DNA of 64,000 bases, taken from the NCBI GenBank assembly GCA_019454045.1, contig SKCR01032802.1, positions 124,001 to 188,000 of the forward strand, given 5' to 3'. The notes beneath the pieces were generated by a model. That model was not told the DNA's origin and did not search any database. It saw nothing but the letters and a program-made list of their open reading frames with translations. The DNA is from Zanthoxylum bungeanum (Eukaryota > Streptophyta > Magnoliopsida > Sapindales > Rutaceae). The position numbers were made by a program, and so were the translations under genes. Of the stretch, positions 11,160 to 21,662 are shown in pieces (position 1 is the stretch's first letter; the number at the start of each line of letters is the position of its first letter).

Positions 11160-11387
11160 AAATTGATCATTAGTCGGGAAAAAATTTCCCCACTAAAAAT
11201 ATTTTTTTTGCCACTAATGTTAATTTTAATGCCTAAATTATTTTTCGCCACTAAATATAAATTTTTAGTGATGAAAGTAAATTTTACCACTAATTTCGCC
11301 ACTAAATATTAATTATATTTCACCACTAAAAATTTACATTTAATAACGAGATAAATTTCGCTACTAAAAATCAATTTTTTTGTTGTG
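11160..11387. repeat. Right subterminal repeats and terminus of the CACTA-like element
   Basis: It contains several copies of CGCCACTAAA, ACCACTAA and TAGTGATGAAA-type motifs, then the terminal string TTTTTTTGTTGTG ending at about 11387. Right after it the copia-2 coding sequence resumes. Together with 7783-8000 these repeats define the two ends of the inserted transposon. Confidence 0.65.
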
Positions 11388-11390
11388 ACA

Positions 11391-12268
11391 GAAGGAATTT
11401 CCTACTAAAGAGAGTTTGGTCCTCTAAGTTATTTCCTTGGATTGAAGCCATCGTTCCGCTGCAAGACTATTTCTCACTCATGTGAAATATGCACATGAAA
11501 TACTTCACCAAGTAGACCTAGTGGATTGTAAACCTATATCCACTTCTATGGTGGTATCTCAACATCTTTCATATGATGGTTCATTATTTCATGATCCTAC
11601 TCTCTATCTATCAATGGTTGGTGCATTATAATATCTTACAGTTATTTGATCAGATATTTCTCATATAGTAAACTCAGTCAATAAATATATGTAATCTCTT
11701 ATAAATGATCACTTCTATCAAGTTGTCAAACGGATATTGTGTTACATAAAAGGATCTCTTTTTTTTGCCCTATTTTTCACTCCTGCCAAGTCATCCAATC
11801 TTATTGTTTACTCTGATACTGATTAAGTTGGATGTCCTAACACTCGTCGTTCTACCACTGGTTATTCTGTGTAATTGCATTGAGTGCAAAGAAACAATCT
11901 ATGGTTTTGTGATCTAGTTGTGAGTCCGGTTATAGGGCATTATCTCACAAAGCTGTATAAATTAAATGGGTTACACTTCTGCTTCATGATCTGCATGTGT
12001 TAACTCCTACACATCCTCTATTGTTCTATGATAGCAAAAATGTTATCTATCTTATCATCAACCCATTCTCATAAATGTTCAAGATATATAGATCTTGATT
12101 ATCATTTTGTTAAAGAATTGGTAGTTGCAGGCACCATTAAAATGCAATATATTCCTACACGATTGCAAATAGCTGATATTTTTACTAATAATTTATCCAG
12201 ATCATCATTTTTACTCTTCATATCCAAGCTCACCATCCGCGGGCCTCCAGTGCTAAGCTTGAAGGGAG
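11391..12268 (+). pseudogene. Copia-2 pol remnant: C-terminal reverse transcriptase and RNase H
   Basis: It resumes the gene broken at 7770. GPLSYFLG-type sequence opens it, followed by HVKYAHEILHQVDLVDCKP, FHDPTLYLSMVGAL, a YSDTD segment of RNase H and the C-terminal block SRYIDLDYHFVKELVVAG plus QYIPTRLQIADIFTNNLS (12086-12200). Stops and frameshifts occur throughout. A purine tract AAGCTTGAAGGGAG precedes the LTR at 12269. Confidence 0.85.
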
Positions 12269-12366
12269 TGATAGAGATTAACTTTAGGTTACACTCTTCT
12301 AGATAATGTAACTAGATAAAATTTCTTATTTACTTGTACATCTCTTAATGTTGGTTTGTTAGTAAT
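12269..12366 (+). repeat. Copia-2 3' LTR, left part
   Basis: It starts TGATAGAGATTAAC after the purine tract and runs to GTTTGTTAGTAAT, where a non-autonomous LTR element is inserted. The remaining part is at 16416-16538. The joined length of about 220 bp suits the short-LTR Copia lineages such as Ale. Confidence 0.7.
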
Positions 12367-13607
12367 TGATGAATACTGAAATATGTACATTTATTAAAAG
12401 AAAAATTTATCATTTTACACATTTAGTATCATTAATCTCCTTAATTTAACACATTTGTAAAATAATAATTAAATTTATGTTTTATATATTTTTATTGTGA
12501 TTTTTATTTTTTGTGTAGGCAAAATACTGATTGGAAGCTCAACAAGAAAAATGAATATGAGATCTGAATTTCATGACCAAGGAAACCCAAAAGATGTGAC
12601 AGTTATATTCAAATCAGAATTGGAAAATATTTACCGTGTTTAGATTGACAACAAAATGAGCTTATGATGTATTTAACTACACATGTATTTTATATAAAAA
12701 CATAAAATAAAATAATAGTAAAAATACAAAAAAAAGACATAAGACATATGAAACAAATAATAATAATTGTCGGCAATTGCTTTCTATCTTTCGATGGAAA
12801 GCAATTGCAAGCTTTGTTTGCAAATTGCAAGCTCAATTTTCACAAGAGTTGTTGAGCACCTCTTTAAAAAAAGGTGCTCAGCACCTTATTTGGGCAGCAA
12901 AATTCCCATAACTCTCTCTTGAAACTTTGTGGGATGAGCACTTAAGTGTTTTATTTTTATTTTGTAATTTCATTTTCTGTTATTAATAAAATTGTGAATG
13001 TTTTTTTATCTCGTTATGTTAATTTCTATCATGTTAGGGTAAAGAGTGAAGCTAGTGGTATGCAAATATAAGTGATTTTTATTTACATTATATTTTATAA
13101 ATTGTGATTATTTTCCAAATAAAATTCTTATGATTTCCAATTTATTGAGGACTATAGACTAGGTGTAGACAATCACCGATTGTCACAAATAATACTTGAA
13201 TCCCATAAATGCGAGATAATAGACTATTAAAGATCTAAATTAATTATAGACAATACGGTTCTATATGTTTTGGCATATTTAGTACATTGACATGATTAAT
13301 TATCGACATGACGGATTATATATGTTGGCATAACTAATACTTGATAATCATGAAATAAATTGATTGGGAAATAATTATAAATTATACTTTATAAAAAGTA
13401 AAAATTAAAAATTATTTTATATTTGAAATATCAATAGTGGATTCCCTAACACTAGTATTTTATTTTTTTATTTTTATTTTATTAGTTGAATTGTTATTTT
13501 ATCCTATTAAATCAATTCCCTATGAATCGATCCCAAATTCACTGGGTTATTTTATTACGTCGACACTCTTATACTTTGGAGTAAATAACCACTTTGTGAG
13601 TGTGTCA
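12367..13607 (+). repeat. 5' LTR of the non-autonomous element
   Basis: 1241 bp, TG...CA. It aligns along its whole length with 15267-16410. Shared landmarks are AAAATTTATCATTTTACAC, GCAATTGCAAGCTTTGTTT and TATTTGAAATAT. This copy has short blocks (about 12770-12800 and 12840-12875) that the right LTR lacks. Confidence 0.9.
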
Positions 13608-13635
13608 TGTTTTTTGCACCGTTGGCGGGGAATAA
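13608..13635 (+). other. Primer-binding site of the non-autonomous element
   Basis: TTTTTTGCACCGTTGGCGGG lies 2 bp after the LTR end. The site of the Athila-like element at 63713 is nearly the same (TTTTTTGTGCCGTTGTCGGG), which links the two families. Confidence 0.75.
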
Positions 13636-15266
13636 AATTTAATAGATAGAATAATAATTTAACATTATTGTATTTTTTTTATCTTTGTGTTGTTTTATGA
13701 GTATTTTTTTAAAAAAATCTCTTATATTTTTTTGTGGGTATTTTGTAAAAAAAAAAACATTTCTAAATTATAATCTCGGAAATCTGACTTTAAAATATCA
13801 AATTTATCAATTTATAAGAAAATTGGATGGGAAGCATATCTTTGACCATAAAGGGCGTTCAAACATTTACTGGACATAAAACCAAAGGAAGATATGAGTC
13901 ACAATCACAATCACAATCACAATTACATTTCAATTTATTATTTTGATTTTCTTTTTTTATTTTAAGTTATAACTTTTCCTTTTAGTAGCAGTGTTGTATG
14001 TTTAATTGTCATTTCCACACTAACCATGTGATATCTTCTAAACTATATTTCTTCTTATTCAAACATTATGGTTAATGTTTCAATTTGGTTGATGAAAATG
14101 ATAGTTAACTATAATGTTTTTATTTTTTTTGTGTTATTTTCTTTAAAAAAATTATTTTATTTTGTGTATAAAAAAATAAATAATTTGTTTTTATTTTTAT
14201 GTTATTTCGTAACAAGTTATTTCTGTACATTTCCTTTTGAATTATTTAAATTTTTGAATTTTTCATAATATTGATTAAATTGGATCTCCATATGCTCATT
14301 TGACAAATATTATCAACATGCATGGTAACATATGATCATGGGTTGTAAGTGAAAATTTTATATATTCAGTTCTCTGGTTTGTTGGAGGGAGCACCTAAAG
14401 GCAATGAAGTTTGTGTTTTTATTTTTTTTTTTAAAAGCAAATAAAAAAAACTAACCAAGCTTTTACTTAGTAACCGGACATTTTATCTCAGTGAGCAGTG
14501 ATTGTTCGCATAAAATGATAGAGCTTGAGTTAGTTAAATAATAATAATATAATAATAATAATAATAGAGTTTTTTAATTAGTAACCATATATCTTACATC
14601 AACAAGCAGTGATTGTTCACATAAAACAGTAGAACTTGCATTGTTTTTTTAAAAAATAAAAAGAAAAAGAAATAGGTGAATAAGTTTGATTTCCAAGCCT
14701 CTCTAATTCGAGCAATTAAGTCTGTATGTGTGTTTTAACACTTAATGCCCTAGGTCGAACTGGTCTGTTAATCACTGGTCCAAAGTCGTTACATGGGTTA
14801 TAGAGAAAGTTTAAGGAAATCGGACACTTCTTCTTTTTGACATTTGAGATCCGAACAATTAAGTATGTCGTAGTGTCTTAACACATAGTGCCCTAAAGCC
14901 AACTAGTTTGGGAGTCACTGGCTCAAAACTCGTTACAAGGGTTAAGGATATATTATTTTTTGAAAAAAAAAAAACTAATTTTGTATATAAATAAACCTTC
15001 ATTGCCAAAAAGGTGTAAATTCTGATATCACTTTAGTACAAAAATATTACTATTTTTTTCAACAATGTCTATGAATATTGTGGACACGATAAATTGATTG
15101 GTACTTTTTCTTATGTGTGTATGAAAAATGGTAAAATATATAGGAGAATTTACTTATTTGATAATTCAGAAAGGAAAAAACAACTACTAACTTGGATTTA
15201 AAAAAAAAAAATCTCTTAAGTTTTCATTTAAATTACTATGGACTAGTAATAAGCTGGTTAGGGGTG
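13636..15266 (+). other. Non-coding interior of the non-autonomous element
   Basis: AT-rich; the longest ORFs are 60-66 codons of low complexity. There is internal duplication: a segment with 'AACACTTAATGCCCTAG' (about 14738) recurs with changes as 'AACACATAGTGCCCTAAA' (about 14880), and CAGTGATTGTTCGCATAAAA (14498) recurs at 14606. No gag or pol motif was seen. Confidence 0.7.
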
Positions 15267-16410
15267 TGATGAACACTAAAACATATACATTTATTAAAAG
15301 AAAAATTTATCATTTTACACTTCTAGTATCATTAATCCCTTTAATTTAGCATATTTGTAAAATAACAATTAAATTTATGTTTTATATATTTTTATTGTGA
15401 TTTTTATTTATTGTGTAGGAAAAATACTGTTTTTGAAGCACAACGAAAAAAATGGATATAAGGTCTAAATTTCAGGACCCATGAAACCCAAAAGAGTGTG
15501 ACTACTATATTCAAATCGGACTTTGAAAATATTCACCGTGTTTAAATTGACAACAAAATGAGTTTATAATTTATTTAACTACACATGTATTTTATATAAG
15601 ATATTAAAGAAAACAAAATAAAAGCAAAATTACAAAAAGACAAAAGCCAAAAGGAAAAAAATAATTATTAGGGTGAAAAGCAATTGCAAGCTTTGTTTTC
15701 AAATTGCAAGCTCAATTTGCTCAACACCTTATTTGGGCAGCAAAATTCCCACATGTCTCTCTTGAGACTTTGTAGGATGAGCTCTTTGTGTGTCTTAATT
15801 TTCTTTTGTAATTTTTTTTTAATTAATAAAATTATAAGTGTTTTTATTTTTATCTTATTCTGTTAATTTGTATCATGTTATGGTAAAAAATGAAGCTAGT
15901 GGTATGAAAATTTATGTGATTTTTATTTACATTATATTTTATAAATTGTGATTATTTTCCCAATAAAATTAGTACTATTTCCAATTTATTGAGGATTATT
16001 GACTAGCTATACACAGTCACCGATTGACATAGATAATACTTGAATCCCACAAATACGAGAGAATAGACTATTAAAGATTTGGATTAATTATAAACAATAC
16101 AGTTTTAAATGTTTTGGAATATTTAGTACATTGACATGACTAATTATCAACAGGGAAGATTACATGTGTTGACATATATAACTAATACTTGATAATCATG
16201 AAATAAGTTGATTGAGAAATAATTATAATTTTATTTTGTCAAAAGTAAAAATTATTTTATATTTGAAATATTATGAATAGATTCTCTAACCCTATTATTT
16301 TATTTTATTAGTTGAATTATTATTTTATCTTATTAAATTTATTTCATGTGGATCGATCCCGGACTCATCACATTATTTTATTAATCTGTAAAGAACATGT
16401 GAGTGTGTCA
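15267..16410 (+). repeat. 3' LTR of the non-autonomous element
   Basis: 1144 bp, TGATGAACACTAAAAC...GAGTGTGTCA. It is about 100 bp shorter than the left LTR because of internal deletions. Visible divergence between the LTRs implies an old insertion. Confidence 0.9.
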
Positions 16411-16415
16411 GTAAT

Positions 16416-16538
16416 CTCTATAACAAACCTCATTTAAACACACGTTTGTATATTCTATAAATACAAAAGTCACGCCTCAGGTTATCAAAGCACCAAACTG
16501 CAAAAATTCACAAGCAATAATCAAGAAATAATTAAACA
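16416..16538 (+). repeat. Copia-2 3' LTR, right part
   Basis: It continues the LTR interrupted at 12366, with a retroelement-typical R region (TCTATAAATACAAAAGTCACG, 16454 on) and an end near AATTAAACA (16538). The exact right border is uncertain. Confidence 0.55.
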
Positions 16539-16571
16539 GTTATAATATTATTTTGGCCACGTTTAGTTACT

Positions 16572-16775
16572 AATGCAGGGAGGACAAGGTAACGGTATGT
16601 ATAGCCGGCCCAACCCAAATGTTTAATGTGATAAAAAGCTCATCGCGTGATTTGACAAGTCCTCCTAGATGTAATGCTTCGGTATTTGCTTCCTTTGAGG
16701 ACATGAACGAAAATTCTGACGTGTGCCAAACCCAACATACAAAAAGGTGCAACTCCTGTTGTGCTTAGAGCCAAA
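16572..16775 (-). pseudogene. Partial aldo-keto reductase copy (exon 1 fragment)
   Basis: The minus strand reads LVKSRDELFITLNIWVG, matching GLIKSRDELFDTSKLWVG in exon 1 of the aldo-keto reductase at 17034-18457. Upstream, VCWVWHTSEF-like sequence corresponds to the LVGFGTAQYPF region. The stretch in between, which contains the catalytic Asp and Tyr, is deleted, and the catalytic Lys (SKLW) reads as LNIW. It is a decayed tandem duplicate of the neighbouring gene, with copia-2 ending just 34 bp beyond it. Confidence 0.75.
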
Positions 16776-17033
16776 TAAGCTTTATGTTCGGACACTGGGC
16801 GGAGTTCCCCCAGGACCAAAGATGTCATAGCTTCTATAGATATTTGGAAAATCTATTTTTCTTTACTACAATGTGATGATATCATTAATTTTTATGTATA
16901 AAATCACCATTTTGACAGGTGATTGTTTTGTTTGTTTGAATGATTTGGAGACAATAAAACATATTATGCATATGTTACATTACTTAAAATTTACACACAG
17001 ATTTTTATTGCAAGCACATAATACAATCATATG
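16776..17033. other. Spacer between the two aldo-keto reductase relics
   Basis: AT-rich, no ORF. On the minus strand it would be the 3' flank of the aldo-keto reductase pseudogene. Confidence 0.5.
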
Positions 17034-18457
17034 TTAAATTTCTCCATCCCATAAGTTCTCGATAGATTTGAAAAGACCATCATCTGATATATAATTATCG
17101 ACACGAGTTCCTCTACACTATGGAATTTGTTGTATCTTTTTCATCCGCACTTAATTTCCAGTCAAATATGTCAAGATTTTGTTTCATTCTTTCTTTGTTA
17201 AAGCTCTTCACAACTAAACTCACTCCTTGCTCGTAAACCCACCTCAGAGATACCTTCACATGCACCAATATGGAAGACAATCAATATAAAAAAAATTTTA
17301 TATCCTCCACATAATTATTGTGGATGATATTAACTGCACTATATGATTTTCCTCGTATACGTCTAAGATTCTACGTGCCCGTTTAATATTCACATAGTTT
17401 GATGACGGCTAATTGTGGAAGTTAACCGGAAACACGTGGCATGAATTTATTAGATGGTCAAGTACTTGTTGTTTGGATTGTGAGAAAATTTTACCTGATC
17501 AACAGTCTTTGCTTTAGCAGTAGCAATCTCATTGAGCACTTGCATTCCATGACTCGATTACTTCCCCAGCCAGACCCTTTGGCTCCTAATGGCGCGTATG
17601 CTGTGCTATGTATCCCCTTCTTCTCACAGAACTCTCTCAGCTTCTTCTGCTGCCATACTGGGTTCATTTCCACCTATATATATACACGCGCGCGCCCGTA
17701 CACACACTTCAGATATCTTTATTAATCCACATAAAAAATAAAAAAATAAAATAAAATAAAATAAAGAAGAAGAAACTTAAATTATGAATGTCAATAATTG
17801 CGCTCACTTGATTGACAGCAGGAGGAATTTTGGCAGTAGCAAGTACCCTCTCAAGTTTCTTGCAAGTAAAGTTGCTTACTCCTATGGATTTTGTAAGGCC
17901 AAGTCTCTGACACTCTTCCATGGCCTCCCAAACACCCTCATAATCCAGTGGTACAAGATCCTCTGTCTTGAATGGAAACCATGTTCCGGGCCTCAAGCTT
18001 GCCGGAAAATGAATCAGATACATATCAATATAATCTAATCCAAGATTCCTGCAAAATCAAAGCGTTCAAAACACGCATGCAGCTGCAAGCTTATTATTAT
18101 AACATGTGAACAAAATTAATTTGTTAGTTACTTGAGAGAAGTTTGTAGTGCAGGGAGGACAAGGTGAGAGTGTGTGTAGCCCACCCAAAGCTTTGAAGTG
18201 TCAAAAAGCTCATCGCGTGATTTGATGAGTCCAAGGCGTAATGCTTCGGCAATTGCTTCCCCGAGAGGCTGCTCGGACTCGTAAAGTGCGGCGGTGTCAA
18301 AGTGTCGGTAGCCGATTTCAATTGCATGCAGAACAGATTCTTTAATTTCTTCATTTGACTCATTGAACGGATACTGCGCCGTGCCAAAGCCAACAAGAGG
18401 TATAGTTTTGCCGGTTGAAGCCAAGGCAGCTACCGGAATGCTTACCATTGTTTTCAT
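17034..18457 (-). pseudogene. NADPH-dependent aldo-keto reductase, four exons, frameshifted
   Basis: Exons 18457-18132, 18048-17808, 17673-17495 and 17253-17034 carry consensus GT-AG ends and sum to 966 bp (about 321 codons, normal for the AKR4 family of plant reductases such as deoxychalcone- or codeinone-reductase-like enzymes). The N-terminus is MKTMVSIPVAALASTGKTIP. The catalytic tetrad is present: Asp54 and Tyr59 (HFDTAALYESE), Lys89 (TSKLW), His122 (YLIHFP). The cofactor loop [12 protein letters not shown] is in exon 4. Exon 3 has a one-base deletion after NRVME, exon 4 a one-base insertion before KIQQIP, then CCA-TAG, so the C-terminus ending LWDGEI is out of reach. It would reduce carbonyls in the cytosol. 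It looks like a recent pseudogene; sequencing error is the alternative. Confidence 0.85.
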
Positions 18458-19304
18458 TTAGTATTTTTTTGGGGACGGACCCTTCTTTTAAAGGCTGACA
18501 GCGATTTTCACTTTAGAGCCTATTTATTATTAACAATAAAAAAATTATATAATGGTGCAACATGAGGATAAAAGAAAACGAGATATCATCATTTATCTTT
18601 TATGTATAATTTAATTATTATTAATTTAATAATTATTTTGATATATTAACATACGTAAAAATATATTATTAATTATTCACATGAATATGATACTATTTTT
18701 GTATTAACAAATTATTAGGTAGGAAAATAAGATAAATTAATGAAAAGGGAAATATTCTCAATTTGATAAAATTTTACAAAAGAACGATATGTTAAAATAA
18801 TAAGAAATTATTAACATGTCATATGATTATTAATTGGTGATATCATATTATCTATATATTTCTGTTGTATCAAAAAATTATTGAATAAATTTGATCGATG
18901 AGTAGTTGAAATTATCTATGTTTTCTCTTATTAGATCAGAACTACTGTTATTTAAAATTAGATAAAAGGACTGGAATCCTCTTGCCATCACATCAAATCT
19001 TATCTCTATTTGCTTAAGTTGATGATATTTACCCTGATTTGAGTTTATTTAGTCAAGTTAATGAAATTGATTATTACTTTCTAACACGTATCCTCCTTAT
19101 AAAGCACAGTTAAGAGGCCAATCCAATTTATTTTGCTGGTCTAAGGGAAAATTCTCTGTGAAATTCTCTGATTTTGAAGATTCTTGAAAGCAAAGAAAAT
19201 AAATAAACAAATAAAGAAGAAGTTTGCTTTATCTAATTATAGCCACTATTTCTACATAAACTCAGCAACTAATCACAATAAACTTTGAAGATTTAATATA
19301 TGCT
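18458..19304. other. AT-rich intergenic region
   Basis: Contains the promoter side of the aldo-keto reductase pseudogene (minus strand, upstream of 18457) and the 3' flank of the unknown gene. No ORF or repeat boundary was identified. A TATA-like TATATAAT lies at about 18546. Confidence 0.4.
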
Positions 19305-20057
19305 TCAATCAGCAGCAGTAACAGGGATTGGTGACTCCAACCCAAACGACAGCTCTCCAGTCTCCACTTGTGTTCCAATGAAAACAGTGATGTTTTCTGC
19401 AGCAACAACTCCATCAAGTTTCTTTGACAACATAGGAAACACTTTCTCATCCATGCATCTCTTCAAGTCCATCCCAGTTTCACCATACTCTTTTACAACG
19501 TTTGATGAAATCGCCATCAATCAAGAACATGAAGGGCATATAATCACATCTCCTTTCACTCCAGTACCATGAGCACACACCCATTCTCTCAGCAGAAACC
19601 GAGCAATATCCACCAATGAATAAGGCCAATCATCATGGAATAACTCATCTATCTTGTCAGGATCTAGTGCAATAAATTTCCGCTCGAAATTTGCATGAAT
19701 TTTCTCAGAGTAGCCTGTCATTGATCTCTGTGCTTCGTGTACAACAGAAACAAAGTCGTCATGCGTTACTTGCAATCTCGTTTTCATAAAGGGTACCAAG
19801 TGAATAAAGGAATATTTCAGTTCCATCTCCAATAGCGAGACCCAAAAACAACCAAAGCTGCCGCTCTCATTAATCAACTGCTGGAATTCAATCAAAGCTC
19901 GCTGCATGATGTATTTGTACTTCTCTAACTCTTTACGATGATCTTCTGTAGAATATATTGATTCGGTTTCACAGGCATTGTTAAGGACATCAATGAATGT
20001 CTTCAGCTTTGATGTTTCCTCAGGATTCTTTTTCAACAAACATTTGTGCTCTGCCAT
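19305..20057 (-). pseudogene. Unrecognised single-exon protein gene with one in-frame TGA
   Basis: I do not recognise this protein. From ATG at 20057 (MAEHKCLLKKNPEETSKLKT) the frame is open for 178 codons to a TGA at 19521-19523, then continues in the same frame for 71 more codons to a normal stop (last residues ESPIPVTAAD). The whole would be about 250 residues, mostly helical and charged, with no signal peptide or membrane segment. Aromatic-rich blocks such as CFWVSLLEMELKYSFIHLVP and DDWPYSLVDIARFLL are not low complexity and look like a folded domain. A TATA box sits about 76-86 bp upstream. Either the TGA is a loss-of-function mutation in a recent pseudogene, or the 178-residue form is functional. 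Confidence 0.55.
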
Positions 20058-20132
20058 TAAGAAAGTATTTTAATTAATGTTGTCTAAGAATTTATTTTCT
20101 ATTGAGTTTAATGATTGTTGTATAGTTTGATA

Positions 20133-20143
20133 GTCTTATATAG
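20133..20143 (-). promoter_or_regulatory. TATA box of the unrecognised gene
   Basis: On the minus strand the sequence CTCTATATAAGAC lies 76-86 bp upstream of the ATG at 20057, giving a plausible 40-50-base 5' UTR. No other promoter element can be assigned. Confidence 0.5.
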
Positions 20144-20423
20144 AGGCTCTTTCCTAATTCTATTTTGATTTCCTTGTTATATTTTGACATCGTTTGACGA
20201 CGGATTCCGCATTCGAGAACTACTACGGAGAGATTTGAGATTAGCAAACCGAATTCGAATTATTATTTTTAATAGCCATTAATTGAAAAAAGTGTAATTA
20301 TTTATAATTAAATTATTTTTTTAAAAAAAATAATAGCAATGATTAACGGTAAATTTTGGAGCGGTAGAAATAATAAAGATTTCAAATAATTTTAATCTTG
20401 AGAAAATATTTTATGCATAGGAG
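20144..20423. other. Upstream intergenic stretch, nothing recognised
   Basis: AT-rich, with an A run at 20320-20330. It ends where plastid 16S rDNA similarity begins. Confidence 0.4.
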
Positions 20424-20647
20424 TCTCAGCCTACAATCCGAACTGACCCTCATGAATTATGTGATCCTTTGTCCCCGACCACTGTAGCGTGTCACCCAGG
20501 ACATAAGGGAAAAGATGACTTGACGTCATCCTCACCTTCCATCGGCTTATCACCGACAGGTTACTCAAGGTTCCAAACTCAACGGTGACAACTAAGCACG
20601 AGAGTTGCGCTTGTTGCAGGACTTAACCCAACACCTTACGACACGAA
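20424..20647 (-). pseudogene. Plastid-derived 16S rRNA fragment, copy 1, left part
   Basis: The plus strand matches the reverse complement of plastid 16S rRNA: GCCTACAATCCGAACTGA, then GATGACTTGACGTCATCC, TCGGCTTATCACCGACAG and GTTGCAGGACTTAACCCAAC. Scattered substitutions, many of them G-to-A or C-to-T, and a deletion after AACTGA show an old nuclear plastid insertion (NUPT), not organelle DNA. It is cut at 20647 by a Reina-like retroelement and resumes at 25958. Confidence 0.88.
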
Positions 20648-21032
20648 TGTTAGGAGAATTTCTGTGCAGGAGCTGTAATTAGCAAAATATAGAGTAGAAG
20701 GCATAAGAGATCTAGGATAAGAGGGGGGGAGAGAGAGAGAGAGAGAGAAAGTTGTTGAATATTGCTTGTTTATTTTCTCTGTCAATTGGTACATTCATAG
20801 GCTATTAGCCCTTCATTATTGCCTAACAAAAGTACTAATTAAAATATGAATCAAATCTCCTTAAATCTCTTTCTGAATCCTGCCTAAGCCTTTGTTGTCC
20901 TCTTAATGGCTGATTTCAAATTAAGCCTTAATTGTAATTTTCCAATTTAGCATCATGAGTTAACGATTGAATGCATTTGTATCTTTGTTGCGCCTTGTGT
21001 AGACCTTTAGGGGAAGGTTCAATTGTGTAACA
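20648..21032 (-). repeat. Reina-like element 3' LTR (right end of minus-strand element)
   Basis: 385 bp. Followed on the plus strand by TTCTCACCCCCATGGG, which on the minus strand is the purine tract CCCATGGGGGTGAGAA immediately before the LTR. Contains a (GA)n run at 20729-20749 that is shorter in the other LTR. Confidence 0.9.
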
Positions 21033-21049
21033 TTCTCACCCCCATGGGA

Positions 21050-21460
21050 AGACGACTTGTCCTCAAGTCGAAGCTCATCCAAATTGACAAGGTCCTCCAA
21101 CTTCAATCTTCTAACAGTAGGCCTGACCATTGTACAAGAGCTTGAGGAACGGTTTCCCCATTTCGAAGTATGGTACGCCTAGCTAGGATGGCAACTGGTT
21201 GGTGGACTGGATGGTGATCTTCAGTTAGAGCAGGCAGATCATGAACATGCGGTGTTGATTGTCCATGGTATGGCTTTAAAGAAGAACAATGAAACACTGG
21301 ATGTATGCGAGTAGTGGGTGGTAATACCAGACGATATGCAACTGATCCAATGGGTTTCTCTACTTTGAATGTCACGTAATAGCGCAAGCCAAGCTTGTGA
21401 GGTGAGTGTTGGCGTGTTGTTAATTGGCGATAGGGTTGAAGCTTTAACAACACCAATTGG
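21050..21460 (-). pseudogene. Reina-like integrase C-terminus and chromodomain remnant
   Basis: The minus strand reads LRYYVTFKVEKPIGSVAYRL and VLPPTTRIHPVFHCSSLKPY, the usual C-terminal integrase segment (KIGPVAYKL...HPVFHVSLLK in the family). ILRNGETVPQALVQWSGLLLED is the chromodomain core. A frameshift follows, after which LEDLVNLDELRLEDKSSSHG finishes the domain. The chromodomain steers integration toward certain chromatin. Confidence 0.8.
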
Positions 21461-21662
21461 TCTGGTTCAAAAGATACTGCAGTGCGGTTCTAGTCGGTGT
21501 AGAATTTCATGGATGTTTGTGACTTGAGCAAGTTTTCTCTTAGTTAGGATAATATCACATCACGGGAACATAGGTATGTGTCGATTGCTTCGAAGGCAGA
21601 GGTGTCACTGCAATAATTGAGCATCGATGGAGGTTTATGGCCAAATGTAACTTCAAATGGAG

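Larger units (their letters stand above)
7770..11387. mobile_element. CACTA-like non-autonomous DNA transposon carrying host gene fragments
   Basis: This 3.6-kb segment interrupts copia-2 pol between DAFI and the GPLSYFLG motif. Both ends are packed with the short motif TTTCGCCACTAAAA in both orientations (7783-8000 and 11160-11375), the subterminal repeat pattern of plant CACTA elements. The right end TTTTTTGTTGTG reads inward as CACAACAAAAAA, close to the family terminus CACTACAA; the left terminus (CCCCATGAAATAT) is eroded. No transposase is present. A clear 3-bp target duplication is not seen. A Mutator-like origin is less likely. Confidence 0.65.
12367..16410 (+). mobile_element. Complete non-autonomous LTR retrotransposon (Athila-like PBS), TSD GTAAT
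   Basis: Two direct LTRs, 12367-13607 and 15267-16410, both open TGATGAA and close GAGTGTGTCA. The five bases before the first and after the second are GTAAT, a perfect target-site duplication. A primer-binding-like site TTTTTTGCACCGTTGGCGGG follows the left LTR, and AAGCTGGTTAGGGGTG (purine tract) precedes the right LTR. The 1.66-kb interior has no retroviral coding sequence, so it depends on another element. The orientation is plus. It is inserted in the copia-2 LTR. Confidence 0.9.
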
